NCBI RefSeq assembly: GCF_002261475.1
Contig: NZ_NEVN01000007.1
Span: forward strand, 248,001 to 312,000
Direction: 5' to 3'
DNA: 64,000 bases
Origin: Bordetella genomosp. 5
GTDB lineage: Bacteria > Pseudomonadota > Gammaproteobacteria > Burkholderiales > Burkholderiaceae_B
Each line of letters opens with the position of its first letter. Position 1 is the stretch's first letter. A program made the position numbers and the translations under genes. Under the pieces are notes generated by a model that ran no database searches, was not told where the DNA came from, and was given only the letters and a program-made list of their open reading frames with translations. Shown piece by piece: positions 36,386 through 44,262 of the stretch.

Positions 36386-37513
36386 ATGCGCACCGTATTT
36401 CGCGACGACCACGAGCTGTTTCGTGACCAGGTTCGCCGCTTCATCGCCGAAGAGATCAAGCCGCATTACGAGCAATGGGAACGTGATGGCGTGACGCCGC
36501 GCAGCCTGTGGCGCCGCGCGGGCGAAGAAGGTCTGCTGAATTGCGCGCTGCCCGATCCGTATGGGCTGGGCGGCGACGACGGGCATTCGGCCTGCGTCAT
36601 CGAAGAGCTGGCGCGCGCCAATTATCTGGGCATCGGCTTCTCGATCCACTCGGATATGGTCTCGCCCTACATCATGCGGTATGGCACCGATGCGCAACGC
36701 GAACGCTGGCTGCCGCGCATGACCCGGGGCGAGCTGATCGGCGCGATCGCCATGACGGAGCCCGGCGCGGGCAGCGATCTCAAGGCCATCCGCAGCCGCG
36801 CCGTGCGCGAAGGCGATGGTTATGTGCTGAACGGCCAGAAGACCTTCATCACCAACGGCACGAACGCCGGCATCGTGGTGCTGGCCGCCAGTACCAATCC
36901 CGATCTCGGCGCGCGCGGCCTGTCGCTGTTCGCCGTGGAAGAAGGCACGCCCGGCTTCACCAAGGGCCCGCCCATCGCCAAGATCGGCCAGCATGCCCAG
37001 GACACCTGCGAGCTCTTCTTTACCGACGTGCGCCTGCCCGCCGACGCCCTGCTCGGCGAAGAGGGGCGCGGGTTCGAATACATGAACGAGCAGCTGGCCG
37101 GCGAACGCATGGCCATCGCATTGCGCGCGGCCGCCTCGGCCGAGGGCATGTTGCGCGAAGCCGTCACCTACACCAGCGAGCGCAAGGCCTTCGGCCGCCG
37201 CGTGCTGGACTACCAGAACAGCCGCTTCAAGCTGGCCGATGCGCAGGCGCAGCTCACGATGTTGCGTGTGTTTCTCGACGACTGCCTGGCGCGCCAGATG
37301 GCCGGCACGCTCGACGCGCTGACGGCCGCCGTGGCCAAGCTCAACGCCACCGAGATTCAGGGCAAGGTGCTCGACGACCTGCTGCAACTCTACGGCGGCT
37401 ATGGCTACACCACCGAGTACGGCATCGGCCGCGCCTGGGCCGACGCCCGCGCGCTGCGTATCTTCGGCGGCACCAGCGAAATCCTGCGCGAGATCATCGG
37501 CCGCTCGCTGTAA
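36386..37513 (+). CDS. Acyl-CoA dehydrogenase family flavoprotein
   Basis: A 375-residue FAD enzyme of the acyl-CoA dehydrogenase superfamily. It has the FAD/substrate motif AMTEPGAGSDLKAIR, the ITNGTNAGIVVLAA loop, LYGGYGYTTEYGIGR with the usual catalytic glutamate region, and the C-terminal FGGTSEILREIIGRSL. Only 10 bases separate it from algF, so it is probably on the same transcript. It may be an ordinary fatty-acid-type dehydrogenase, or it may oxidise a carrier-bound acyl group made by the upstream ligase. The sequence alone does not decide. Confidence 0.92.
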   Translation: MRTVFRDDHELFRDQVRRFIAEEIKPHYEQWERDGVTPRSLWRRAGEEGLLNCALPDPYGLGGDDGHSACVIEELARANYLGIGFSIHSDMVSPYIMRYGTDAQRERWLPRMTRGELIGAIAMTEPGAGSDLKAIRSRAVREGDGYVLNGQKTFITNGTNAGIVVLAASTNPDLGARGLSLFAVEEGTPGFTKGPPIAKIGQHAQDTCELFFTDVRLPADALLGEEGRGFEYMNEQLAGERMAIALRAAASAEGMLREAVTYTSERKAFGRRVLDYQNSRFKLADAQAQLTMLRVFLDDCLARQMAGTLDALTAAVAKLNATEIQGKVLDDLLQLYGGYGYTTEYGIGRAWADARALRIFGGTSEILREIIGRSL

Positions 37514-37547
37514 GGCGTCGCGTCCACGACTGCAGGCGCGACGGGCA

Positions 37548-37572
37548 CCGTCCGGGCAGCACGGCCGGACGG
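37548..37572. terminator. Hairpin between convergent genes
   Basis: An 8-bp perfect stem (CCGTCCGG / CCGGACGG) with a 9-base loop in the 66-bp gap between the convergent acyl-CoA dehydrogenase and VOC genes. It lacks a T-run on either side, so termination function is only suggested by position. Confidence 0.4.
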
Positions 37573-37579
37573 GCCGCCT

Positions 37580-38059
37580 TCAACCGCGGCGTGCCGCCTC
37601 GATCGCGGCGATGTCGATCTTGCGCATCGTCATCATGGCCTGGAAGGCGCGTTGCGCGACGCCCGGGTCGGCGTCCATGATCGCGTCGGTCAGCGCGCGC
37701 GGCGTGATCTGCCACGACACGCCCCACTTATCCTTGCACCAGCCGCAATCGCTTTCCTGACCGCCGTTGCTCACGATGGCGTTCCACAGGCGATCGGTCT
37801 CGGCCTGATCGTCGGTGGCGATCTGGAACGAGAACGCCTCGTTATGCCGGAACGTCGGGCCCCCGTTCAGGCCCAGGCACGGAATGCCCGCCACGGTGAA
37901 TTGCACCGTCAGCACGTCGCCCTGCTGGCCGGCCGGATAGTCGCCGGGCGCATGCATGACGCGGCCGACGCTGCTGTCGGGAAAGGTCTGCGCATAGAAA
38001 CGCGCGGCGTCGAGCGCGTCGCGGTCGTACCAGAGGCAGATGGTGTTTTTGCTGAGCAT
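37580..38059 (-). CDS. VOC superfamily (PhnB/3-demethylubiquinone methyltransferase-like) protein
   Basis: A 159-residue vicinal-oxygen-chelate fold protein of the PhnB-like group: MLSKNTICLWYDRDALDAARFY, FTVAGIPCLGLNGGP, and CGWCKDKWGVSWQITP are hallmarks. Members are dioxygenase- or glyoxalase-like, but the function of this branch is not established. GGGAGA precedes the start. A 236-bp gap on its upstream side shows no gene. Confidence 0.88.
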   Translation of the reverse strand: MLSKNTICLWYDRDALDAARFYAQTFPDSSVGRVMHAPGDYPAGQQGDVLTVQFTVAGIPCLGLNGGPTFRHNEAFSFQIATDDQAETDRLWNAIVSNGGQESDCGWCKDKWGVSWQITPRALTDAIMDADPGVAQRAFQAMMTMRKIDIAAIEAARRG

Positions 38060-38295
38060 GGGCGTCTCCCTGAAAATCCGGGCAGCTCGCGGGGCGCGTT
38101 GCGGACACGACGATGCAGAGGCCCCGGCGCGGCATCCGGCAGAACCAGCTTAGCCGCGTCGGCGCGTCAGATGCGTGACCAACGGTATGCGACGGCGCGG
38201 CCCGGCTCAGGCAGGCGCGATGCCTGCGGCGTTCCGACGCGACGGTTGCGTGGCGGTTGCGCGACGGGCCCGGCGCGGCGCCCGTTCAAACGGGG

Positions 38296-39318
38296 TCAGA
38301 AGTAGGAGCGGCGCCAGTTGCGGCGCAGCGCCCGCGCCCGCTCGTCTTCGTTGGTGACCCACGGATCCACCGCAAAGCCCACCACCTTTTCCGCCCCGGT
38401 CTGCCGTGCCCACTCGAGCTGGCGCTGCACGCGCGCCCAGTCGGCCGAGCGCGCCTTGAAATCGGTGCCGTCCTTCTTCTCGGAGGGCAGCTCCTCGAAC
38501 AGCTCGATGATCACGTCGAACGGCACGCCACGCGCGCGCAGCATTTCGATCAGCGGCGCGAGCTTGGCCAGATTGGGCCAACCGGCCACGCCCACGCCGT
38601 CCTGCACCATCGGGCGCACCGGCGCGCGTTCGAGGATGCGGGTCCAGAGCTGGGTCAGGGTGCCGGGGGTTTCGAGCTGACTGAAGTAAGTGGAGACCGC
38701 GGGCGCGCCACGGTTGGCCGCCTGCGCGCCTTGCGCCAGCGCCTGCAGCCAGCCGCTCAGCATGTCCTGCCGCGCCGGGTCCGCCCAGTGGTACTGCTCG
38801 ATCTCATAGGGGATATACCAGCCGGCGAAGCGGCGGCGCTGCGGCCACGGGGACGCCGCCATGAACGCCAGCGCCGCCTCGCGCGACTGCGTGAAGAAAT
38901 CCTGCAACACGCGCGGGTCCTGCGCACCGATGGCGCTCCACCAGCGATTGTCGAACGGCAGGCCCACCCTCACGTTCATGCCCTGCACGCCGGCCGTCTC
39001 GAAGATGGTCTCCATCACCTCGTCGGGCACCAGCCAGTCGGGATCCTTGCCGCCCACGAGCCCCACCCACTGCAGCACCACCTCGCGGCAGCCCAGCGCA
39101 TGCATCTCACCCATGCGCCGCCGCCACTGCGTGCGCGACAGCTCCAGATGGCTTTTCCAGGGCTGCAGAAAGCTGGCCTGCAGGCCGGGCGTGGTCGCAC
39201 ACCCCGCAAGGGCGCCAAGCCCCAGCACGGCCGGCGTGGACAAGGCCAGGCGCAACAGCCTGCGGCGGGTCGGGTTGAGGGAATTGGACGAATCCAGGAC
39301 AGACGAATCGACGGGCAT
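38296..39318 (-). CDS. Putative Tat-exported lipoprotein with a TIM-barrel (DUF4434-like) domain
   Basis: A 340-residue exported protein. The N-terminus has a twin-arginine pattern (TRRRLLRLAL) followed by a lipobox LAGC (Cys40), so it is probably a Tat-translocated lipoprotein. The body, with REVVLQWVG, VRVGLPFDNRWW, GWYIPYEIEQYHW and VGFAVDPWV, resembles DUF4434-type proteins with a glycoside-hydrolase-like barrel; glutamates in YIPYEIEQ and ELFEELP are possible catalytic residues. A 217-bp gap before the next gene suggests its own promoter. A role in cutting or editing the nearby exopolysaccharide is possible but unproven. Confidence 0.65.
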   Translation of the reverse strand: MPVDSSVLDSSNSLNPTRRRLLRLALSTPAVLGLGALAGCATTPGLQASFLQPWKSHLELSRTQWRRRMGEMHALGCREVVLQWVGLVGGKDPDWLVPDEVMETIFETAGVQGMNVRVGLPFDNRWWSAIGAQDPRVLQDFFTQSREAALAFMAASPWPQRRRFAGWYIPYEIEQYHWADPARQDMLSGWLQALAQGAQAANRGAPAVSTYFSQLETPGTLTQLWTRILERAPVRPMVQDGVGVAGWPNLAKLAPLIEMLRARGVPFDVIIELFEELPSEKKDGTDFKARSADWARVQRQLEWARQTGAEKVVGFAVDPWVTNEDERARALRRNWRRSYF

Positions 39319-39535
39319 CGCTACTCACGCAATCGTGGCGGACCCGCGGCAACGCGCCGCCGGGCCTCGTTGCTAGATTATGCCCTCCGGACCCGATTTT
39401 GGGGCTCGCGCGGCGGAAGTATCCGGCATCGCCCGTGAGAGGCATGGACCCAGACGGAAAAACGTGCGTTGGAGCACTGGAGCCGGGTTCAGGCGTCGCG
39501 TCGTGGCACCTCGCGCTTCGCGACAGCGCGAGGGT

Positions 39536-41452
39536 TCAGAACATCGGGCATCCCGGGGTGAGGCCGCGGCTGCCATCGGAAAAGACATACCGCACGCAGG
39601 TCAGGTCGGGGCCGTTCTCGTCATGGCTTTCCCAGGTGCTGATGCCCACGCCGGTTCGCCATTGAATATCGCCGGCGATATAGCTGCCCTGTGGAATGTC
39701 GAATCGCTGATAGCGATTGTCCGCCAGGCCCGCCAGCGAGAACTCGAGACTCACCCGCTCGCCGCCCGCTTCCTCGAGCATCAGACGCGCCTTGCCGGGA
39801 TTGATGCGGGCATGCGTGCCGAATCTGATCTCGATCGCGGTCAGCGCGTGATCCCGGGACATTGCGATCAGGTCCTTGTCGATGTGCAATTTGATGCGCC
39901 GGGTCTTTTCGAGCGCCGGGCTGGCCACCAGCCGGCGCGTGCCGGGCACGCGATACCGCTCGAACCCGCGCAGCAGGTCCTTGCGCACGTAAAAGGGCCT
40001 GTCGGGCACCTGCAGATAATTTGAGTCGATCAGCGCCTGCACGCAGCTCGCGTAGCTGTCCCACGGAAACTTGTCCCAGACCTTCCACTTGTTGATATAC
40101 ATGACCTTGGGCGCGGCCTGCCGGATCTGCCCGCAAGCATCGATGGCGATCCCGAACTTCGGCTGCTCGTTGTATTTTTCTTGCCAGGGCAAATAGAAGA
40201 AATGGCCCGATGCAGGCAAGCGGTGCGATGCCAGGTATTCGATGTTCATGAACGAATAGGCGATGATCCGATCACCCTCGTCGGTGAAATCCGCCACCAG
40301 GCGCGAAAACTCCGTCTGCACCGGTACCGGCTGCGATTCGATCTTCTGCTGGTCTCCGGGCAGCAGCAGAGAGACCTTCGCCAGACACAGCAGCAAAAAC
40401 GCCAGCAGCAGCGGCCGGGAGGCAGGCGACTTGGTATCGACCGCGCTCAGGCTCAGCCCGATCAGGGGCAGGATCGCGTAGAAGTACGGCATGCCGTGCA
40501 CGTCCGCGCCGCGCATCAGCAAGCTGCACAAACCGGCGAGCACCAGCAGCGTCCGCCACGGAAAGCGCGCGTCTTTCCTGGCCAGCATCGAGGCGCTCAG
40601 CAGCACGGCGACGAGCGACAGTACATGCGCGAAGTCGGCGGTGGCGACCGAGAGCGCGTTCCAGATCAGCGCCATGCCGGGCTGCAGTCCAGAATAGAAC
40701 GGCAGCACCTTCGCATTCAGATAAAGATGAAAGGCCAGAAAGCCCGCGAAAGACCCGTATACCCCCAGAAAAACCACATTCGCCAACACACCCAGCGAGG
40801 CGCCGATCACGGCAGCGCGCAGGCTTTTTTGCCTCAATGACGCGATAAACAACAGCCCCGCGATCGGCAGATACGTGACGGCCAGGAACGGAAGCGAAGC
40901 GATCAGGGCGGCTGCCGGGATCACCCGCGACGCCGTCAGCGCCGCGGGACAAAGAATCGCAGGGATCGTGTACTGCGCCAGAATCATGACCAGCAAAATG
41001 CCCGCAAGGGTTTGATACTGGTACATATGCCCGTATATCTCGGGCAACAGTATGAGGATGATCGTCTTGGCGGCGACCGACGCCATGACGCGGTGCGCGC
41101 CATGCTTCAAGGCGGGCGATGTGGTGATGGACAGTACGGCCAGCACCTGCAGCAGCGCGATGAATGCGCGGTGGCCGGCGATCCCGACGTCGCCGAGCTT
41201 CTCGAGCACCAGGCCTGGCAAGAACGTAAGTGGACCGTGATGATTGAAAATGTCGGCATAGAGCCGCATCCCTGCCGCCATCATCTTCGCGGTCACGATG
41301 GTCTCGGACTCGTCACCCCACTCCCGATAATCGAGCAGCAGGTATTGATAGCGCAGACTCAGGCCGGCAAACAGAAGCAGCAACAGCGCGAACAGCCACG
41401 CGTAAATGCGGCGCCCGTGGGTCAGGAACATTTTCTCAAGGCATCCCGACAT
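39536..41452 (-). CDS. Large polytopic membrane protein, GT-C glycosyltransferase-like
   Basis: A 638-residue inner-membrane protein with about ten hydrophobic segments in its first two thirds and a soluble, presumably periplasmic, C-terminal domain of about 230 residues. The segment DYREWGDESETIVTAK after the first helix fits the acidic loop of GT-C enzymes (PMT/ArnT type), which move sugars from polyprenyl carriers in the periplasm. The start at 41452 is preferred because AAGG lies shortly upstream; an ATG at 41473 would overlap the preceding gene. It is the last gene of the minus-strand glycan cluster and by position would be the specific transferase. No exact family is recognised. Confidence 0.75.
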   Translation of the reverse strand: MSGCLEKMFLTHGRRIYAWLFALLLLLFAGLSLRYQYLLLDYREWGDESETIVTAKMMAAGMRLYADIFNHHGPLTFLPGLVLEKLGDVGIAGHRAFIALLQVLAVLSITTSPALKHGAHRVMASVAAKTIILILLPEIYGHMYQYQTLAGILLVMILAQYTIPAILCPAALTASRVIPAAALIASLPFLAVTYLPIAGLLFIASLRQKSLRAAVIGASLGVLANVVFLGVYGSFAGFLAFHLYLNAKVLPFYSGLQPGMALIWNALSVATADFAHVLSLVAVLLSASMLARKDARFPWRTLLVLAGLCSLLMRGADVHGMPYFYAILPLIGLSLSAVDTKSPASRPLLLAFLLLCLAKVSLLLPGDQQKIESQPVPVQTEFSRLVADFTDEGDRIIAYSFMNIEYLASHRLPASGHFFYLPWQEKYNEQPKFGIAIDACGQIRQAAPKVMYINKWKVWDKFPWDSYASCVQALIDSNYLQVPDRPFYVRKDLLRGFERYRVPGTRRLVASPALEKTRRIKLHIDKDLIAMSRDHALTAIEIRFGTHARINPGKARLMLEEAGGERVSLEFSLAGLADNRYQRFDIPQGSYIAGDIQWRTGVGISTWESHDENGPDLTCVRYVFSDGSRGLTPGCPMF

Positions 41453-41462
41453 CGCCCCGACC

Positions 41463-42278
41463 TTATGCCACATCGTATTTACCCAGGCAGGCTCGAAAAA
41501 GAATGGTCAGCACGGCCCAATTGCCCTTGAAGCCGTTGATCTTGGTCGGGACTTCGCCGACCGGATAGCGCCTGGCCGTCGGCACCTCGCGGCACACGTA
41601 GCCGAGCTGCGGGACCCGGCATGACAGATAGGCCAGCAGCTCGTAGGTCATGAAGACATCGCGGAACGGGGCGATCCGGGGATCCAGCAACATCCGGCGA
41701 CTGTAGGCGCGGAAGCCCTGCGTGGTGTCTGTCCAGCGGAATCCCGAAGCGATGCTCAAGCACGGCGCATGGATACAGCGGATCGCGAAAGCGCGTGACG
41801 CCGGCGTGTTTACGGCCACCCCGCCCGGCAGAAAGCGCGACCCTTGCGCAAAATCGACGCCGTCCTGCAGCGCGTCGATAAAGCGCGGTATGGCTTCGGG
41901 ATCGTCCTTGTCGTTGCCATCGAGGGTGATGATGCCCTCGTAACCCTGATCCAGCGCAAAGGCATAGGCACATCGAAGCTGGGCACTCAGCTTTCCGGGG
42001 CCGGTTTTGACCAGCAAACCGCGCACGCCCAACTGGCGCAGCATGTCCGTTGCCAGCGAGCCATCGGTGCTGCCCCCGTCGACGATGATGATGTCCGCGG
42101 TCGCAGGAATATGCTGGTGTTGCATACGCCCGAGCAGGCGTTTGATTCGGTCGCCTTCGTTGATGACGGGAATCACGACGCAATAGGGATGGCGCCTGCC
42201 CGACCACAGGGGAATGTCCATGGCGGGCACGCGCCAGGCGGCCCGGCCCGCGGGAGAGATCTCGTGTCTGGTGTTCAT
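41463..42278 (-). CDS. Family 2 glycosyltransferase (polyprenyl-phosphate sugar synthase type)
   Basis: A 271-residue GT2 enzyme: CVVIPVINEGDRI, ADIIIVDGGSTDGS and ITLDGNDKDDPEAI (a DxD-like motif) form the nucleotide-sugar site. No membrane helix is evident, so it resembles dolichol/undecaprenyl-phosphate mannose-synthase-like enzymes without an anchor. Closely spaced with the SMR-like gene upstream and the GT-C-like gene downstream, it could make the lipid-linked sugar donor for that transferase. Confidence 0.88.
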   Translation of the reverse strand: MNTRHEISPAGRAAWRVPAMDIPLWSGRRHPYCVVIPVINEGDRIKRLLGRMQHQHIPATADIIIVDGGSTDGSLATDMLRQLGVRGLLVKTGPGKLSAQLRCAYAFALDQGYEGIITLDGNDKDDPEAIPRFIDALQDGVDFAQGSRFLPGGVAVNTPASRAFAIRCIHAPCLSIASGFRWTDTTQGFRAYSRRMLLDPRIAPFRDVFMTYELLAYLSCRVPQLGYVCREVPTARRYPVGEVPTKINGFKGNWAVLTILFRACLGKYDVA

Positions 42279-42281
42279 GTT

Positions 42282-42638
42282 TTATGCAAGCCGTGCCGTG
42301 ATGAGTGCGACCCCCGCCATCACAAGCAGGATGCCGACGCCCGTGCTCCAGTGAAACGGTTCACGGAACAGCACCACGGACGCGCAGGCGACCGTGGCGA
42401 TCGCACCGGCCGTCAGGATCGGGTGCGCGACGTGCAGGGGAAGCCTGGCCAACGCCGCGGCATAGAGCAGAAAGGCGGCGCCGTACAGGCCAAGGCCCAG
42501 CCAGAACGGCCAGTTGCCGAGCGCGGCGACGGGATCGGTGAGAGAGGGAAACTTTCTGGGTGCCGTCATGGCCAGCTTGACCAGGACGCTCGCCGACGCG
42601 TTGGCGACGATACCGAGCAACAGAATCAACCATTTCAT
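42282..42638 (-). CDS. Small EmrE/SMR-like four-helix membrane protein
   Basis: A 118-residue protein with four predicted membrane helices of the small multidrug resistance/ArnE-like fold (MKWLILLLGIVANASASVLVK, then VAHPILTAGAIATVACASVVL and a final GVGILLVMAGVALI). In surface-glycan loci such proteins act as flippases for polyprenyl-phosphate sugars (ArnE/ArnF), a better fit here than drug export because it lies between glycan genes. The start at 42638 overlaps the stop of the upstream isomerase gene (ATGA); a longer start at 42668 is less likely. Confidence 0.82.
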   Translation of the reverse strand: MKWLILLLGIVANASASVLVKLAMTAPRKFPSLTDPVAALGNWPFWLGLGLYGAAFLLYAAALARLPLHVAHPILTAGAIATVACASVVLFREPFHWSTGVGILLVMAGVALITARLA

Positions 42639-43468
42639 CCGGCTGCCCCCGGTGCGGTGCGATAGCACGCGAGCGCGCAGGTCAGCGCCCGCTCGATCGC
42701 CTGAAGATGAGGCTCATCGCGTGCCGCGAGCATTTCGATCGACACCACGTGGCCGGGAAGATGGCGCCGCAATGCGGCGTGCATCCGCCGATGGTCGGTG
42801 CCCCCCTCGCCCAGGGGCAGCAGGTCGGGCTCACTGGCATGCACATGCCCGATCAGGCCGGCGCTGCGCAGCAGCAGGTCTTCGGGCGACTCCTGGTTGA
42901 TCGTCAAGGCGCCGGTGTCGAACTGCATGCGGATCGACGCGTGCCCCACTGCGTCGACGACCTCGACCGTCTCGGCGCTGGTGGTCATGAAGTTGCAGCC
43001 GTAACGCGCGGGATTCGGCTCCAGGCATACGAGGACACCGTGCTCCCGCGCCACGGCGCCCAGGCGGCGGAAGAAGCCGACGGCGTGATCGAAGGCGTCG
43101 GCATCGCGCCAACCCGTGCGGTCACGGTTCTTGGGAGACCCGAACACCAGGCGCGTGGCGCCCAGGCGCGCGCCGATGCGGCACACGGCCCGCAGATGCG
43201 CCAGCATCGCTTCCTGACGCTCGCTCGCGCCGAACAGATTCAGCCCCGTCGTGCCGAACAGCAGCGCCTGCATGCCCGTCAGCGCGATGCCGCGGTCGGC
43301 CCACCATCGGCCGACGTGATCGATCTCGTGGTCGGTGGCCCTGACGGGATCCGGGAAGTACTTGCCGGGCGCGATATCGATGGCGTCCACGCCGGACCTG
43401 GCCAGCAGGCTGGCGACGCAGGCGTCCTCAGTGGTATCCCAGGCGATGTTGGAGATCGCGAGCCTCAC
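42635..43468 (-). CDS. Sugar phosphate isomerase/epimerase-like TIM barrel
   Basis: A 277-residue AP-endonuclease-2-type barrel of the xylose-isomerase-like group. Metal-binding residues are expected in VCLEPNPARYGCNF, QFDTGAL and GHVHASEPD. The start is GTG at 43468, overlapping the stop of the epimerase gene (GTGA). Its place between an NAD-dependent epimerase and a flippase-like gene suggests sugar or polyol interconversion for a nucleotide- or lipid-linked donor. Confidence 0.85.
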   Translation of the reverse strand: MRLAISNIAWDTTEDACVASLLARSGVDAIDIAPGKYFPDPVRATDHEIDHVGRWWADRGIALTGMQALLFGTTGLNLFGASERQEAMLAHLRAVCRIGARLGATRLVFGSPKNRDRTGWRDADAFDHAVGFFRRLGAVAREHGVLVCLEPNPARYGCNFMTTSAETVEVVDAVGHASIRMQFDTGALTINQESPEDLLLRSAGLIGHVHASEPDLLPLGEGGTDHRRMHAALRRHLPGHVVSIEMLAARDEPHLQAIERALTCALACYRTAPGAAG

Positions 43469-44262
43469 GATGCCGCTCCGTGGCCGGTCTGCACGGTCAG
43501 CGGTTCGGACTGGGCGTAGGCCCGGATCGCCTGGATGGTTTCGCGCGCGCTGTATTGATACGGGCCGGGCGAGCCGAAGCGTGGCGCATGCCGGCTTGTC
43601 ATGTCGTAGCGTGCGGGCGGCGCATCCAGTGTCTGCGCGAAGCGCCGTCCGAATCCATGCAGCGCCACGTCCGCCACGCTGATGGGTTCGGCGGTCAGAT
43701 GCACCAGGGACAGGCCCGCCGCCAGCGCGGTCTGGATGTCATACCAGAGGTTGATCATGGGATAGAACTGGAATATCCCGCGACTCTCGATGGCCTGGAG
43801 ATTGTTGTGGTTCAGGAAATCGAAAATCACGTTCTTGCGTAATCCCGGCCCGACCAGACCCGGCAAGCGGACGATCAGAGGCCGGGCAAACGTCTGCTCG
43901 ACGAAGGTTTCGAGCTGCCGGCGATGCAGGCCGTAAGGATGCAGTCCCCGCTCATCGACCCGTGTGGCTTCGTCGACGTTGGCCGGCTGTTTGAAAACAT
44001 CCACCGTGCTGATCAGGATGAAGGTCTTGCACGTGATCGTTCGGAGGTGGTCCGTCAGGCCTTCGATACGCGCACGGTCGGCGGCAGGATCGCGATTGGC
44101 GAGCCACTTCTGTGCCGGGGCGCCCGCGCACACGACGACATCGAACTCCCGATGCGCGATCTCCGCGATATCGGTCGAACGATAGAGCGCGGCAAACCGC
44201 GCCTGCCTGAGCAGCGTGGTGCCGACAAAACCGGAGCATCCGATCAAAGCGTTTTGATTCAT
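43465..44262 (-). CDS. NAD-dependent epimerase/dehydratase-like protein
   Basis: A 265-residue SDR-type protein with a short N-terminal nucleotide-binding motif (NALIGCSGFVGTTLL) and LISTVDVF, HPYGLHRRQLE resembling the YxxxK region (Y-x-x-H-R here, so the usual catalytic lysine appears replaced), and VRLPGLVGPGLRKN. Such substitutions occur in RmlD/WcaG-like relatives. It overlaps the flavoprotein gene upstream by four bases. The substrate is unknown. Confidence 0.78.
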   Translation of the reverse strand: MNQNALIGCSGFVGTTLLRQARFAALYRSTDIAEIAHREFDVVVCAGAPAQKWLANRDPAADRARIEGLTDHLRTITCKTFILISTVDVFKQPANVDEATRVDERGLHPYGLHRRQLETFVEQTFARPLIVRLPGLVGPGLRKNVIFDFLNHNNLQAIESRGIFQFYPMINLWYDIQTALAAGLSLVHLTAEPISVADVALHGFGRRFAQTLDAPPARYDMTSRHAPRFGSPGPYQYSARETIQAIRAYAQSEPLTVQTGHGAAS

